From Meloidogyne chitwoodi (taxonomy: Eukaryota; Nematoda; Chromadorea; Rhabditida; Meloidogynidae), in contig JACZZP010000009.1 of the NCBI GenBank assembly GCA_015183035.1, positions 2,170,001 through 2,234,000 of the forward strand: DNA of 64,000 bases, read 5' to 3'. Shown here piece after piece: positions 54,865 to 63,966 of this stretch; the first letter of the stretch is position 1; each line of letters begins with the position of its first letter. The notes under the pieces were generated by a model that did no database searches, was not told the origin of the DNA, and saw only the letters and a program-made list of their open reading frames with translations. Position numbers and translations under genes: made by a program.

Positions 54865-57283
54865 TTAAATAATACGTGTGTTAGATCCCTGTCCAAGTTC
54901 CAATTCTTTTTTTATATTTTTAATTTCTGCACCTAACTCAATAAAAGCAGCTTTGTGTTTCCTTTCTAAATGCGCATGTAAATTTGATATATTACTTTGT
55001 GGATTTGTAAATTTTTGTTTAAGGTTGCACACTTCTTTTCCTTCCTTATAACATAAACAAATAGCCTCATTTCCATTAATAAAAAAATAATTGTAAATCG
55101 GTGATTTTAATTCTTAATTTTAAAAATTAATTTTAAAAAAGCAAAAAAAAATTTAAAAATATCTTCAAAATTTATAATAAAAATTAAATATAATAAACTT
55201 ACTAGAATGACGACGACTCTCGACATCTCTTTGAGCTTTTGTTTTTTTCTTTTTTAAGATATATTCTTTAATTTAAGTAAAAATATTAATTAATTAATTT
55301 AATTAAAATATAAATTTAATTATTTATTAAAAATAAATATTTTTAAATAAATTTATTTTAATTTTTATAAATTTAATTTTAATTAGTGTTTTTATAATTA
55401 TTTAATTTTTCAATTTAATAACCAGTGCTTGGAATTTTCGATTTTGCTCATACTCATACATCATACCTACCTTTTTTAGACCTCATACATCATACTCATA
55501 CTACTTTTCATACATTGAAATATTTTATTCCAATTTTTCATTGACATTTTTTATTTCTTCTGGATGAACTAATTTTAAGTTTTTAGCAAAATTTGGAAGG
55601 TATATTTATTTATGGGTGAGTTTCTTCGGTAAGGGTTTACAAGATTTTTAGAGACCCGTATATGCAGTTAAAGAGTTGGATTTTTGTGATGGATAGAATT
55701 TAAAAATTTCAGGCCTTTTCAGCGCCGCAGGCGAAAATTTTTGAAGTTAATTGAACTCTAGTTACTAAAAATTCACTCTTCTTAGCGCCGCAGGCAAATT
55801 TTTTTCATAATTTATTGCCCTCTAGTTGCCAAAAATTCGCCTTTTTTGGTAAAAACTGCTCATACATCATACTTCATACCGATAAAAAAATTGCTCATAC
55901 ATCATACTCATACTTCATACCGACCTTTTTTAGACCTCATACATCATACTCATACCTGTATATTTTTTCCCTCATACATCATACTCATACTCATACATCA
56001 TACCTATGTATGAGTATGAGGTATGAGTATGATTTTGGTATGACCTTCCAAGCACTGTTAATAACTAATATATTAAGATCAGCTTTCTCCTCAACGGGAT
56101 TTGGTCAGGTCAGGTCATTTTTGTGACCGAAAAAAGGCGCCGGTCATGAGAAAATAATTAAGATTATATATTTTAATATTTTTTTATGAAAATCTCAAAA
56201 TTAAAAAATCTTAATTAATTGTAAAACGGTAAATGTCCAGTTGGCGGTCCACCTATGCGCCTTCTTGTTCTGCGCCAAAAAAATACTCTAGACTGACTTG
56301 ATTGATATTACTCCAAGAAAAACTTTGATGTTAAGAAAAGTTATTAAAGATTGAAGTTTGCTGGAAACGCGTAAAACTTGGATCTATTGCAAGTGTTTTT
56401 ATGACTTCTTCATTTTTGGGCCCATGGCTGGTTTGTCTTGGCAAAAACTTGGATCTAATCATTGAAATTTACTCTAATGTGTGGAATGTATTTTATCTGG
56501 TGATGTTTTGTCGATCAATGGAAATCATACATTAGAGAGATGTTATATCTATTTTATGTAACAGTTGTCACTAATTATCCTTCCTTTACTAATATAAAAA
56601 CCCAAAAGATTGGCCAATCTTATTCAGTCCTTTACCAATAAAATAACCACTTTTTATCCTATCCCCAAAAACTTTTACTCAATATATATATTTAATTTTT
56701 GCTAAATAAATAAATAGTTAAAAAAGACTTTTTCTTAATTGGGTAGGACACGTCAGACCTTCCCTTCGCGGGGAGGGTCTGACCCAATGTCTAAATGAAA
56801 CTCGCCCTACATTATAATAAGAGAAATTTAAATGAATAGATCCAAGTATGTGCCAAGACCAACCAGCCATGGGCCCAAAAATTAAGAAGTAATAAAAACA
56901 CTCCTAATAGAGATTGAAACGTAGATAAAATTAAAAAATCAAATTTAACTCGCCTTTACACATCAAAGTTTTTCTTGGGGCAATATCAATCAAGTCAGTC
57001 TAGAGTATTTTTTCGGCGCAGAAAAAAGAAGGCGCATAGGTAGACCGCCAACTGGACATTTACCTTGTAAAACTTCAAAAGATTATACCTTTAAATTATT
57101 TATATGACACAAAATTTATGTTATGTCAATTATATTTTTTATTACTTAAAAATAAATATTTTTAATTTATTTTTTAAATAAATTTAATTAATTATTTAAA
57201 ATAAAACTCACTTTGTTCATCTTCTTCATCACTTTCTTGATTTTCTTCTTCATTAATTGGTTGCTCCTGTTCTTCCACACCTT
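54865..57283 (-). CDS. BED-type zinc-finger protein, copy 2, 5' end missing
   Basis: Three consecutive exons can be read: 57283-57212 (EGVEEQEQPINEEENQESDE, acidic), 55265-55203 (YILKKKKTKAQRDVESRRHS, basic) and 55112-54865. The last is the finger: SPIYNYFFINGNEAICLCYK, EVCNLKQKF, SNLHAHLERKHKAAF, then an ELELGQGSN tail shared with copy 1 (EIGQGSG). Phases match across junctions. Only one finger is present, and the acceptor at 57283 implies an upstream exon that I could not find. No signal peptide exon precedes it. The intron of about 1.9 kb holds a hAT MITE (55423-56057) and a MULE MITE (56228-57064). It may be a 5'-truncated pseudogene or may use a distant start. Confidence 0.55.
55423..56057. 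mobile_element. hAT-type MITE, perfect 8-bp target duplication
   Basis: 635 bp, ends CAGTGCTTGGAA and TTCCAAGCACTG, flanked by TTAATAAC at 55415-55422 and 56058-56065. Inner ends are runs of CATACATCATACTCATAC. A middle pair of AGCGCCGCAGGC-containing repeats is seen near 55716 and 55775. No gene. Confidence 0.92.
56228..57064. mobile_element. MULE-type MITE, perfect 9-bp target duplication
   Basis: 837 bp, ends GGTAAATGTCCAGTTGGCGG and CCGCCAACTGGACATTTACC, flanked by TTGTAAAAC at 56219-56227 and 57065-57073. Inner arms share TACTCTAGACTGACTTGATT and the AACTTTGATG motif. Tips match 49753-50274. Its middle (GGAAACGCGTAAAACTTGGA, GACTTCTTCATTTTTGGG) is also related to the core of the 28427 and 38424 foldbacks. 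Confidence 0.9.
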
Positions 57284-57435
57284 CTGAAATTTTTTTAAAT
57301 TAAATTTTATGCTTCAGAGAAATATATATTCCGCCACAAATAATAATTTTATAAATTATTATTATTAGAAGAATAAGTTTGGAAACTTTTAAGATTGAAA
57401 ACTAGTATAGAAAAGGTTAATCTATCCTCTCCATC

Positions 57436-57830
57436 ATTGTTTGCGTGACTGGGCTTAGGTTATAACCAAAAATGACCTGATCGGATTGTGTCTTAATTAT
57501 GTAACTTAAAGAATTGTCAGAGATGTTTGTAATCGAGCAACAAGGCAAAAGTTTTATCCGAGAGCATTAAACAATAATAGGTTAACGTTGAGAATAGAAA
57601 TGTTTCGAATTTTCGAGTTTCGAGGTTTTTTTAGTTTCGAAACATCTCTGGTTGTGAAGCGTAGACGAGCGAGGATTAACTCAAAGACTGGTTTATTATA
57701 GGTGCTTATATAGTATTTGTACTAGACTGTTAAAAGATGTCTATAAAAGACCACCACTCATATATACAACAATCTTCTCTGGTCAGTCAAGGTCATTTTG
57801 GTAACCGCAAAAAGGTCGGTCACGCAAACA
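57436..57830. mobile_element. Short inverted-repeat element with nested hAT mini-MITE
   Basis: TGTTTGCGTGAC (57439) and GTCACGCAAACA (57818) form inverted tips, with AAAATGACCTGA / TCAAGGTCATTTT inside. Nested at 57595-57650 is a 56-bp hAT-type MITE (TAGAAATGTTTCGAA...TTCGAAACATCTCTG) with flanks GTTGAGAA and GTTGTGAA, 7 of 8 matching. Confidence 0.55.
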
Positions 57831-57861
57831 TCGTCTTGAAATGTCTTTTCAATAAAACTTT

Positions 57862-59236
57862 TTATTTACAAATAAACTTTTTTTTAATTGTTTTACGTGT
57901 GTTTTTCAGTTTGTGAGTTTTTAAGTGATTTCTTAAATTTCCTCCATGTGTTTTTTTACTTTTAAAATCACATATTTTTCCACATTCTAGACATTTAGCC
58001 TTTTTATTTTCTAAATCTATATCAAAACACTCATAAGTTAATTCTGACTTCTTATTTTCTAAAAATGTTAGTAAAATAATTTATTATTAAAAAACTTTAT
58101 TTTACTTTCATTTATTTCCTTTTTATATTGTTGGTATTCAGTAGGGTGTTTGGTTTGTAGATGATATGTTAAATTTTTATAAAAGTTGAGATCTTTATCA
58201 TAAGATTGAGCACATTCGTGTCCGTTATCATCATTCAATTTACAATAAATAAAATCTTTTCCTTCATTTCTTCCTTCATAACAGTAATTCCAAATTATTC
58301 CTTTATTGGCTAAAATTTTATTTTTGATTATTAATATATTTATTATATCGAATTTAAAGAAAATTAATTTTTTAAAAATTAATTTTATTAAAAAAAAACA
58401 AATATTTAAAAATTATATATATTTTTATTGTAAGGCCAGCTAAGTTTAGCTAATAAATGAAAAAGGAAGGCCAACAATGGGCGGTGATATGGTTGAAGGA
58501 TTACAGCCCCGATCCGAGAGCTCTCAGGATCAATCCCACCCAATGTTTTGCTAATTTTTTGGGATGGGATCAGCCGCTTTACTTTATTTAAAAATATAAA
58601 AACAACTTACTATTTGTTATAGACTCTTCATGTTCCTTATTATTTTGTTCTTCAACTAAATTTTTTTTTATTATTATTTTTGTAAAAATAAATTTTTAAA
58701 CTAAAAGTCAAGATAATCAAATGTCTATTTACGTGTCTTTTTTAAATTCTAATTATATAAATTTAAAGTTAAAATACCTTAATTATATAAAACTAACCAG
58801 ATTGATTATATCCTCTAGAAATATCCTCTTCATTCAAAATTGTATATTCATTTATTGGATGTGGTTCATTAAAATATTCAGAATAATTTTGCACATTTGG
58901 ATATTGTGGCACATATGTCACATCAGGTCCTAGAGGTTCTTGTGGACCCAATATTTGATATTCATTTATTGGATGTTGTGCATTCCCTTGATTATCTTCA
59001 CTTAAATTTGAAGATTGTTGGTATGTATAATTGTGTCCATAAAGTTCTTGTGCAGTCAAATGTTCAACAGGTGTATCTTGACTAGAATAGTATATTTGTC
59101 CCAATTGACCCAAATGTGAAGATTCCCCTTTTTCTCTTCTCTTCTTTCCTTTTCCTTTATTACCTACACTTTCCATTAAAGTAATCAGCATTGATATAAT
59201 TAAAAATAAAACAAAAATAAAATTTGTTAAATTCAT
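57862..59236 (-). CDS. Secreted protein with two BED-type zinc fingers, copy 3
   Basis: Four exons (59236-58798, 58655-58611, 58309-58106, 58058-57862) make 294 residues. It shares the signal peptide MNLTNFIFVLFLIISMLITL and the basic segment GNKGKGKKRREKGESSHLGQ with copy 1, but exon 1 is longer. It has three versions of a HPINEY/HPINEYQIL motif (AQHPINEYQILGPQ, EPHPINEYTILNEE and a degenerate one), which is internal repetition in the linker. Finger 1 is IIWNYCYEGRNEGKDFIYC with KNLTYHLQTKHP. Finger 2 is AKCLECGKICDFKSKK with GNLRNHLKTHK, and a basic tail ends in KKKFICK. Exons 2-4 have the same lengths or phases as copy 1. Intron 2 contains a tRNA-like SINE. Exported DNA-binding activity is inference. 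Confidence 0.78.
58478..58552 (+). repeat. tRNA-derived SINE-like sequence in a BED-gene intron
   Basis: GGGCGGTGATATGGTTGAAG, then GATTACAGCCCCGATCC, GAGAGCTCTC and AGGATCAATCCCACCC. This looks like a class II (Ser/Leu-type) tRNA: an A-box-like ATGGTTGAAGG and a B-box-like AGGATCAATCCC with a variable-arm-like GAGAGCTCTC. No closed acceptor stem is seen, so it is a pseudo-tRNA or a SINE head. The same intron in copy 1 lacks it. Confidence 0.5.
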
Positions 59237-59239
59237 CTA

Positions 59240-59960
59240 AACAAAATTAAAAAATAATTATTTTTTTAATTTTTGTTAGTGAATAAATTATATTATATTT
59301 AATTATTTTTTAATAAATAATTTTTTATATTTTCGCCTAACATATATTAAATTATAAAAAAAGCCTATTATTTAATAAATAAGGATAAATTTAAATTAAT
59401 TAATAAAAAAATTTAATTTAATGATAAATGAAGGAAAATGCCCTAGTATTTATTACCCAAAAATAGGTGGGTATAGGTAATATTTTAAATGCCCAATTTT
59501 AATTTTAAGTGTTTATAGTACAAGAAAAACCAATAAATGTGGCAATCAATTCAAAAAAAATTTTTTTTTGGCAAAATTAAATTTATAGATATTAATTAAA
59601 TGGGAGAGAGTAAAAGAGAAATAGAGGAATGTACTAATATCTAAATGACACAATTCGTTTAATATCCCTCATTTACTGCCAATTTGAGGCATTAAGACCT
59701 TTAATAAATTCACCTTTTCCGGTTTTTTATTGACTTTATTAATTTAAAGGTAATTTAAATTAATTTAAATAAATTAAGTTTTAATTATTTTTACAAATAT
59801 CCAAGTTGTATAAAAATTATTTTTTATTTTAAAATTTATAAATTAAAATTTTGTTTGTTTTTTTATAAAATCCCAATATTATAATTAATTTTAAAAAATT
59901 TAAATTCCCAAAATTTATTTAATTTTTTATCAATTCTTTTAAATTTTTAATTTTCTTTTT
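59240..59960. other. Upstream region of BED copy 3, no gene
   Basis: AT-rich. 59380-59750 matches 52100-52480 upstream of BED copy 1, so the promoter region is part of the duplication. No RNA gene or further repeat recognised. Confidence 0.55.
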
Positions 59961-59963
59961 GTT

Positions 59964-60548
59964 TTACAACATATTACAAGAAAATACTTCATCTGCTTCT
60001 TGTGCGCATACTGTAGTTTTAACATATAGCTAAAATTAAATATTTTATTTTTTAAAAATATATATTAAACCGTTAATAAACAACCGCAAAATTTTTTATT
60101 GTTTGAGTTGTTGTCTTCATAACTAAAAAAATTAAAAAAATATTTAAGAAAATTTAATTATTATTTTCAGAGTTAAATAAATAATTTTAAAAACTTACGG
60201 ATTTTGGGTATTGCAGCAAGATATAGCTTAATAAATTAATTTTTTATTTTAAAAGTTAATAAAATAGGTAAACCTAATTTATTTTTTCAGTGGGAATATT
60301 AGTAAAATTTAAAAAAAATATTTTTTATTTTATTAAATACCATTATCTTTGCTACACTTTCTGAAAATTTCATTTGCGACCTTTAATGAAAGAAATTATT
60401 TTATTTTTCTTAATTAAAAAAAATAACTAGCCAGGTCATGATCAGGATCTTTACAGAAATGTGTTGAATTTGTAGTCATATTTCCATTTATATAATTATT
60501 TGTAAAATAATAATAAAATAAAATAAATATTATTAATTTAATTTGCAT
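59964..60548 (-). CDS. Small secreted cysteine-rich protein
   Basis: Five exons (60548-60432, 60380-60341, 60226-60199, 60122-60071, 60029-59964) total 303 nt, or 100 residues. The signal peptide MQIKLIIFILFYYYFTNNYI is close to that of 53113-53738. Mature cysteines: HFC, RKCSKDN, ISCCNTQNP, KFCGC, TTVC and FSCNML. Exon phases repeat the family pattern, and intron 1 again has a GC donor (CTG|GCTAGT). It lies upstream of BED copy 3 exactly as 53113-53738 lies upstream of BED copy 1, so the two genes duplicated as a unit. Function unknown. Secretion is well supported. Confidence 0.75.
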
Positions 60549-60952
60549 TCTCTATTATTTTTCTGAAAATTAAAAAAAATTAAAAATTTATTTAAAACAT
60601 AACTCATATGCTATCCTATATTGATAAATTATCTCCTTTTATAGTAATTTAAGGTGTAAATTCTCCCTTATTAATTTTTGTTTTAAATTTATTTTTGTAT
60701 TTAATAAAATTCCAAAATTAAATTAAATTGCACAAACAAATAAAAAACTATTCCAAAATACAAAAAATAAATAAATAAATAATTAAATTTATATTTAATT
60801 AACTGTTAGTAATAACGTCAATTTTAATTTTTTAGTCTACCATTGGAACAATTATTTTAAAACTAAAATTAAATTTAAAAAAATTAAAACGTATTTTGGT
60901 ATTTGAATTATTTGCAAACAAAAAAACTTTTTTTTTTAATTTTATTAAAATC

Positions 60953-61150
60953 AATGCCTTTAGACAAACTTAAAACAATTGTGTTTATTGTAAGTAAAAA
61001 GTTTTAAAAATATTTGTTATTAAACTTGTTTGTGTGTAAATTTGTTTTAAATGAACTTAAAACAAATTGAAGGTAATTGAAAGGCAAACTTAAGTTTTTA
61101 ATTAAATTACTAATTGTAAGTTTGTAAAAAAGTTTAAGGCTTGTAATTGT
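60953..61150. repeat. Left arm of a large inverted repeat around effector pair 2
   Basis: Reverse-complement match to 63030-63222: ATGCCTTTAGACAAACTTAA, ACACAATTGT / complement, ACTAATTGTAAGTTTGTAAA. With the two effector genes between the arms, the whole 60.95-63.22 kb block is a palindromic duplication centred near 62.09 kb. Confidence 0.85.
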
Positions 61151-61363
61151 AAATAAACCCGTTTCTAAAAGAATCAAAACTTTAAAATAATACTATTTTT
61201 TTTACTATGATTTATAGAAAATATAAACAAAAGATTAGAATTAAATAAAATAAATTGAAGAATATTAATTTTTTTAATTATTTTTTTGAATGCTTTCTTC
61301 AATCTTTCTTTTATATATTTAATTAATTTTCCTTTTATTCTTCCTTTCTTCAATTAATTTATT

Positions 61364-61891
61364 TTAAACAGTATTAGCTCTGCATGGAGCAGCAGTAGAA
61401 ATATCAGAAAGAACAATTTTGAGTGGTTCATCATTAATATTAATAAATAATTCTCTTTTTACATCATCATATTTACCAATTTTAATATCACATTTATTAC
61501 CAGAAAATATTGGAGCATTAAATGGAGTTTTAACAATTTTGTCTTTAGTAATTTTAATAGTTAAAGATCCTTTAATAAATTTTCCTTTAATATTACAATC
61601 AACAGGTTTGTTATTATTTATAGCTTTACATATATTATCACCATCAACTACTTGTAATTCAATTGGTGTTTGTTCTCCTCCAGAAACAATTAAAGAATTT
61701 GTTTTAGTAGGATCATTATCTTTTGGTTTTTTAATATTTTTAGTATCTCCCACATGTTCAAACTTTCCATTTATCACTTTACAAGGACTGGTAGAAGAAG
61801 AAGAACTTGGTGGATTCATTCCTTTAGTTATGGCAATAAAAGTTAAAGAAATGATAAAAAGAGAAGAAAATAGTTTATTAATAATTGCCAT
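61364..61891 (-). CDS. MAIFN-type secreted protein (putative effector), copy 3
   Basis: A single-exon 175-residue protein. The signal peptide MAIINKLFSSLFIISLTFIA is followed by ITKGMNPPSSSSSTSPC. The mature chain keeps the family cysteines (SPCK, DNICKAI, DCNIKG, NKCDIKIG, APCRANTV) and the C-terminal CRANTV, but the centre differs strongly from copies 1 and 4 (FEHVGDTKNIKKPKDNDPT). It is divergently arranged with 62322-62837, with 430 bp between the starts. It appears intact. Family not recognised. Fast divergence after the secretion signal is what one expects of host-interacting proteins (inference). Confidence 0.85.
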   Translation of the reverse strand: MAIINKLFSSLFIISLTFIAITKGMNPPSSSSSTSPCKVINGKFEHVGDTKNIKKPKDNDPTKTNSLIVSGGEQTPIELQVVDGDNICKAINNNKPVDCNIKGKFIKGSLTIKITKDKIVKTPFNAPIFSGNKCDIKIGKYDDVKRELFININDEPLKIVLSDISTAAPCRANTV

Positions 61892-62321
61892 TTTTTAAAT
61901 GTTTTTAGGAATGTTTTTTTAATTTAGAGGAGAAGAAATTGTTTGTTGATTGAATTAATTAATTAATTTCTTTTTATATATACAAATTATTTAAAGATTT
62001 TGAAGGATTTATTTTGATAAAATTTAATTACATCATATAATTTGTATTATGATGTAAATTTAAAAAGAAAATAAATTTTATTTTTCAATTGACTATAATA
62101 ATTAAAAAGTGCAATAATGAAATTACTCGATTTACATAGAAGTCATATTTTCTAAATAAACAAAAGTGAAGGCAAAGTGCATAGAAAAATGAGGAAATAA
62201 TTTAAATTTTTTAAAAATAAATCTTTCAAAATCTTTAAATAATTAGTATATAAAAGGATAAATTAATTATCTATTAAACAAACAATTTCTTCTCCTCTAA
62301 ATTAAAAAAACTTTTTAAAAA
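61892..62321. promoter_or_regulatory. Bidirectional promoter of effector pair 2, with palindrome
   Basis: Same architecture as 48400-48835: TTACATCATA (62028-62037) and TATGATGTAA (62048-62057) around a 10-bp centre, inverted GATTTTGAAGGATTTATTTT / AAAATAAATCTTTCAAAATC blocks, TATATACAAATTATTTAAAG on one side and CTTTAAATAATTAGTATATA on the other. GTGCAATAATGAAAT and AAGTGAAGGCAAAGTGCATA are identical in both spacers. Confidence 0.65.
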
Positions 62322-62837
62322 ATGGCAATTTTCAACATATTTTCTTCTCTTTTTATCATTTCTTTAACTTTTATTGCCATAACTAAAGGAATGAATCCAA
62401 GTACTTCAACTGGTGGTTGTTATGAACATTCTGGCGAAATTAAACATATTGGAAATGCAAAAAATATTCATTGGGAACCAAATACAACAGACAATAAATC
62501 ATTAATTCTTTTAAACTCTATAACAAATCTAGATTCTGTTTCATTAAATATTAATAATACAATTTGTACTGCCTTACCTAACAAACCTGGAATTTGTAAT
62601 ATTAAAGGTGATTCACATACTGGAGAATTAATTTTTAAAATTAATGGAGGTAAACGTACAATTAAAGTACCTTTTAATGATTCTCCATTTTTCTCAAAAA
62701 ATGAATGTAAAATGGAAATTGGAGAATATAATATGGGTACTCATGAATTAAATCTTAAAATTAATGGTGATATGTTTGTGATTACACCAAAAACTGAAGA
62801 GAAGGCAATGCCTTGTGGAAGAGCTAAAACTGTTTAA
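62322..62837 (+). CDS. MAIFN-type secreted protein (putative effector), copy 4
   Basis: A single-exon 171-residue protein. The signal peptide MAIFNIFSSLFIISLTFIAI is followed by TKGMNPSTSTGG. The body is closest to copy 1: CYEHSGEIKHIGNAKNIHWE, SLILLNSITNLDSVSLNINN, TICTALPNKPGICNIKG, GDSHTGELIFKI, IKVPFNDSPFFSKNECKMEI and MPCGRAKTV. All family cysteines are present. No intron, no membrane segment after the signal. It is the right-hand partner of the divergent pair with copy 3, although its sequence is closer to copy 1, the left-hand gene of the other pair, which argues for gene conversion or inversion. Confidence 0.85.
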   Translation: MAIFNIFSSLFIISLTFIAITKGMNPSTSTGGCYEHSGEIKHIGNAKNIHWEPNTTDNKSLILLNSITNLDSVSLNINNTICTALPNKPGICNIKGDSHTGELIFKINGGKRTIKVPFNDSPFFSKNECKMEIGEYNMGTHELNLKINGDMFVITPKTEEKAMPCGRAKTV

Positions 62838-63029
62838 ATGATATTTTAATGGAAGAAAAAATTAAATATAAAAGAAAGTTTGAAGAAAGCATTCAAAAAA
62901 TTACAAAAAAATATTCTTCAAATCATTTTTAATTTATCTAATATCTTTTGTTTATATTTTCGAATTAATTAAATTTTAGTTTATTATTATTATTAATTTG
63001 TTCTCTTACAAACTTAGGTTTTTTAAAAT

Positions 63030-63222
63030 TACAGAGCTTTAAACTTTTTTACAAACTTACAATTAGTAATTTATTTAAAAACTTAAGTTGCCTTTTAATT
63101 ACTTTCAATTTGTTTTAAGTTCACTTAAAACAAATTTACCCACAAACAAGTTTAATAACAATTATTTTTAAAACTTTTTACTTACAATAAACACAATTGT
63201 TTTAAGTTTGTCTAAAGGCATT
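63030..63222. repeat. Right arm of the large inverted repeat
   Basis: Reverse complement of 60953-61150 (TTTACAAACTTACAATTAGT, ACTTAAAACAAATTTAC, TTTGTCTAAAGGCATT). It lies beyond the 3' end of the 62322-62837 gene. Confidence 0.85.
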
Positions 63223-63322
63223 AAAAAAATTTTTTTTAATTTTATTTAATAATAAAATTAATTTTTTTAAAGAAAAATGATAGATGGGAAAAATATAACA
63301 ATAAAATTATTTAATTCTTTCT

Positions 63323-63798
63323 TTATGGCATCCAAATTGGTTGTAATGGGGCAGCCTTTAATTTTTCTAAATCTAATTGTTTGTCAATTGTTTCATCAAC
63401 TTCACCAACAACTGCTCTAAAAATTTATTAAATTTTTTAATTTCAAAACTATATTCTAGTAGAATATTAAAAAGTCAGTTGCAAGCCCTTCCCTTTAAAC
63501 AAAAATTCTCTTAATTAGATAAAATTTAAAGCCCAACACTAACACTATTAAATCTCTTACACATTATCTCCACGAACAATGTAAAGACCTAAAGGTATTT
63601 GAGCAACTCCTGTATCCAAACTGAAAAATAAAATAATTAATAATATTTTTAAATTTAAAAAAACCTATAAACACGTTCATGTGAATCTTCTAAAACAATA
63701 TTTACTGTTTGATCAAAACCTTTCATTAATCCAACAATATTACGACCATCACCAGTAATCACAGAAATTGTTTTGTTGATAAAAGAATCCAAATCCAT
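63323..63798 (-). CDS. LSM8: U6 snRNA-associated Sm-like protein LSm8
   Basis: LSm8 is the subunit that makes the LSm2-8 ring nuclear, where it binds the 3' end of U6 snRNA for splicing. Three exons (63798-63665, 63620-63561, 63416-63323) give 95 residues, the usual LSm8 size. Sm motif 1 is seen in DSFINKTISVITGDGRNIVG, LMKGFDQTVNIVLEDSHERV, and motif 2 in GLYIVRGDNVAVVGEVDE, including the IVRGDN signature. The tail ends KAAPLQPIWMP. All three exons join in frame with GT-AG introns (one long enough for phase 2 at the DNV codon). No lesion is seen. The spacer to a divergent start at 63967 is 168 bp and probably a shared promoter. Confidence 0.92.
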
Positions 63799-63966
63799 TA
63801 AATTAATTTTCGAAAAAAAATATTAATTTTAATGCTAAAATTAAAATTCTAAATATTCGAAGGTTAAAAAACCTCTTTTATAATAAAACAATTTAATCAC
63901 AAAAAAACATTTATAGTCTCTTCTCTCAATAATTAAATTGTTTGTTGCAACAACAAACACAAAATA

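Noticed and set aside
55815..56126. Open frame with HTSYSYL repeats
   Set aside because: It lies in the CATACTCATAC low-complexity end of the hAT MITE with an 8-bp duplication, and is not a gene.
61419..61898. A 159-codon + strand open frame
   Set aside because: It is antisense to the intact secreted gene 61364-61891, which has a signal peptide and paralogs.
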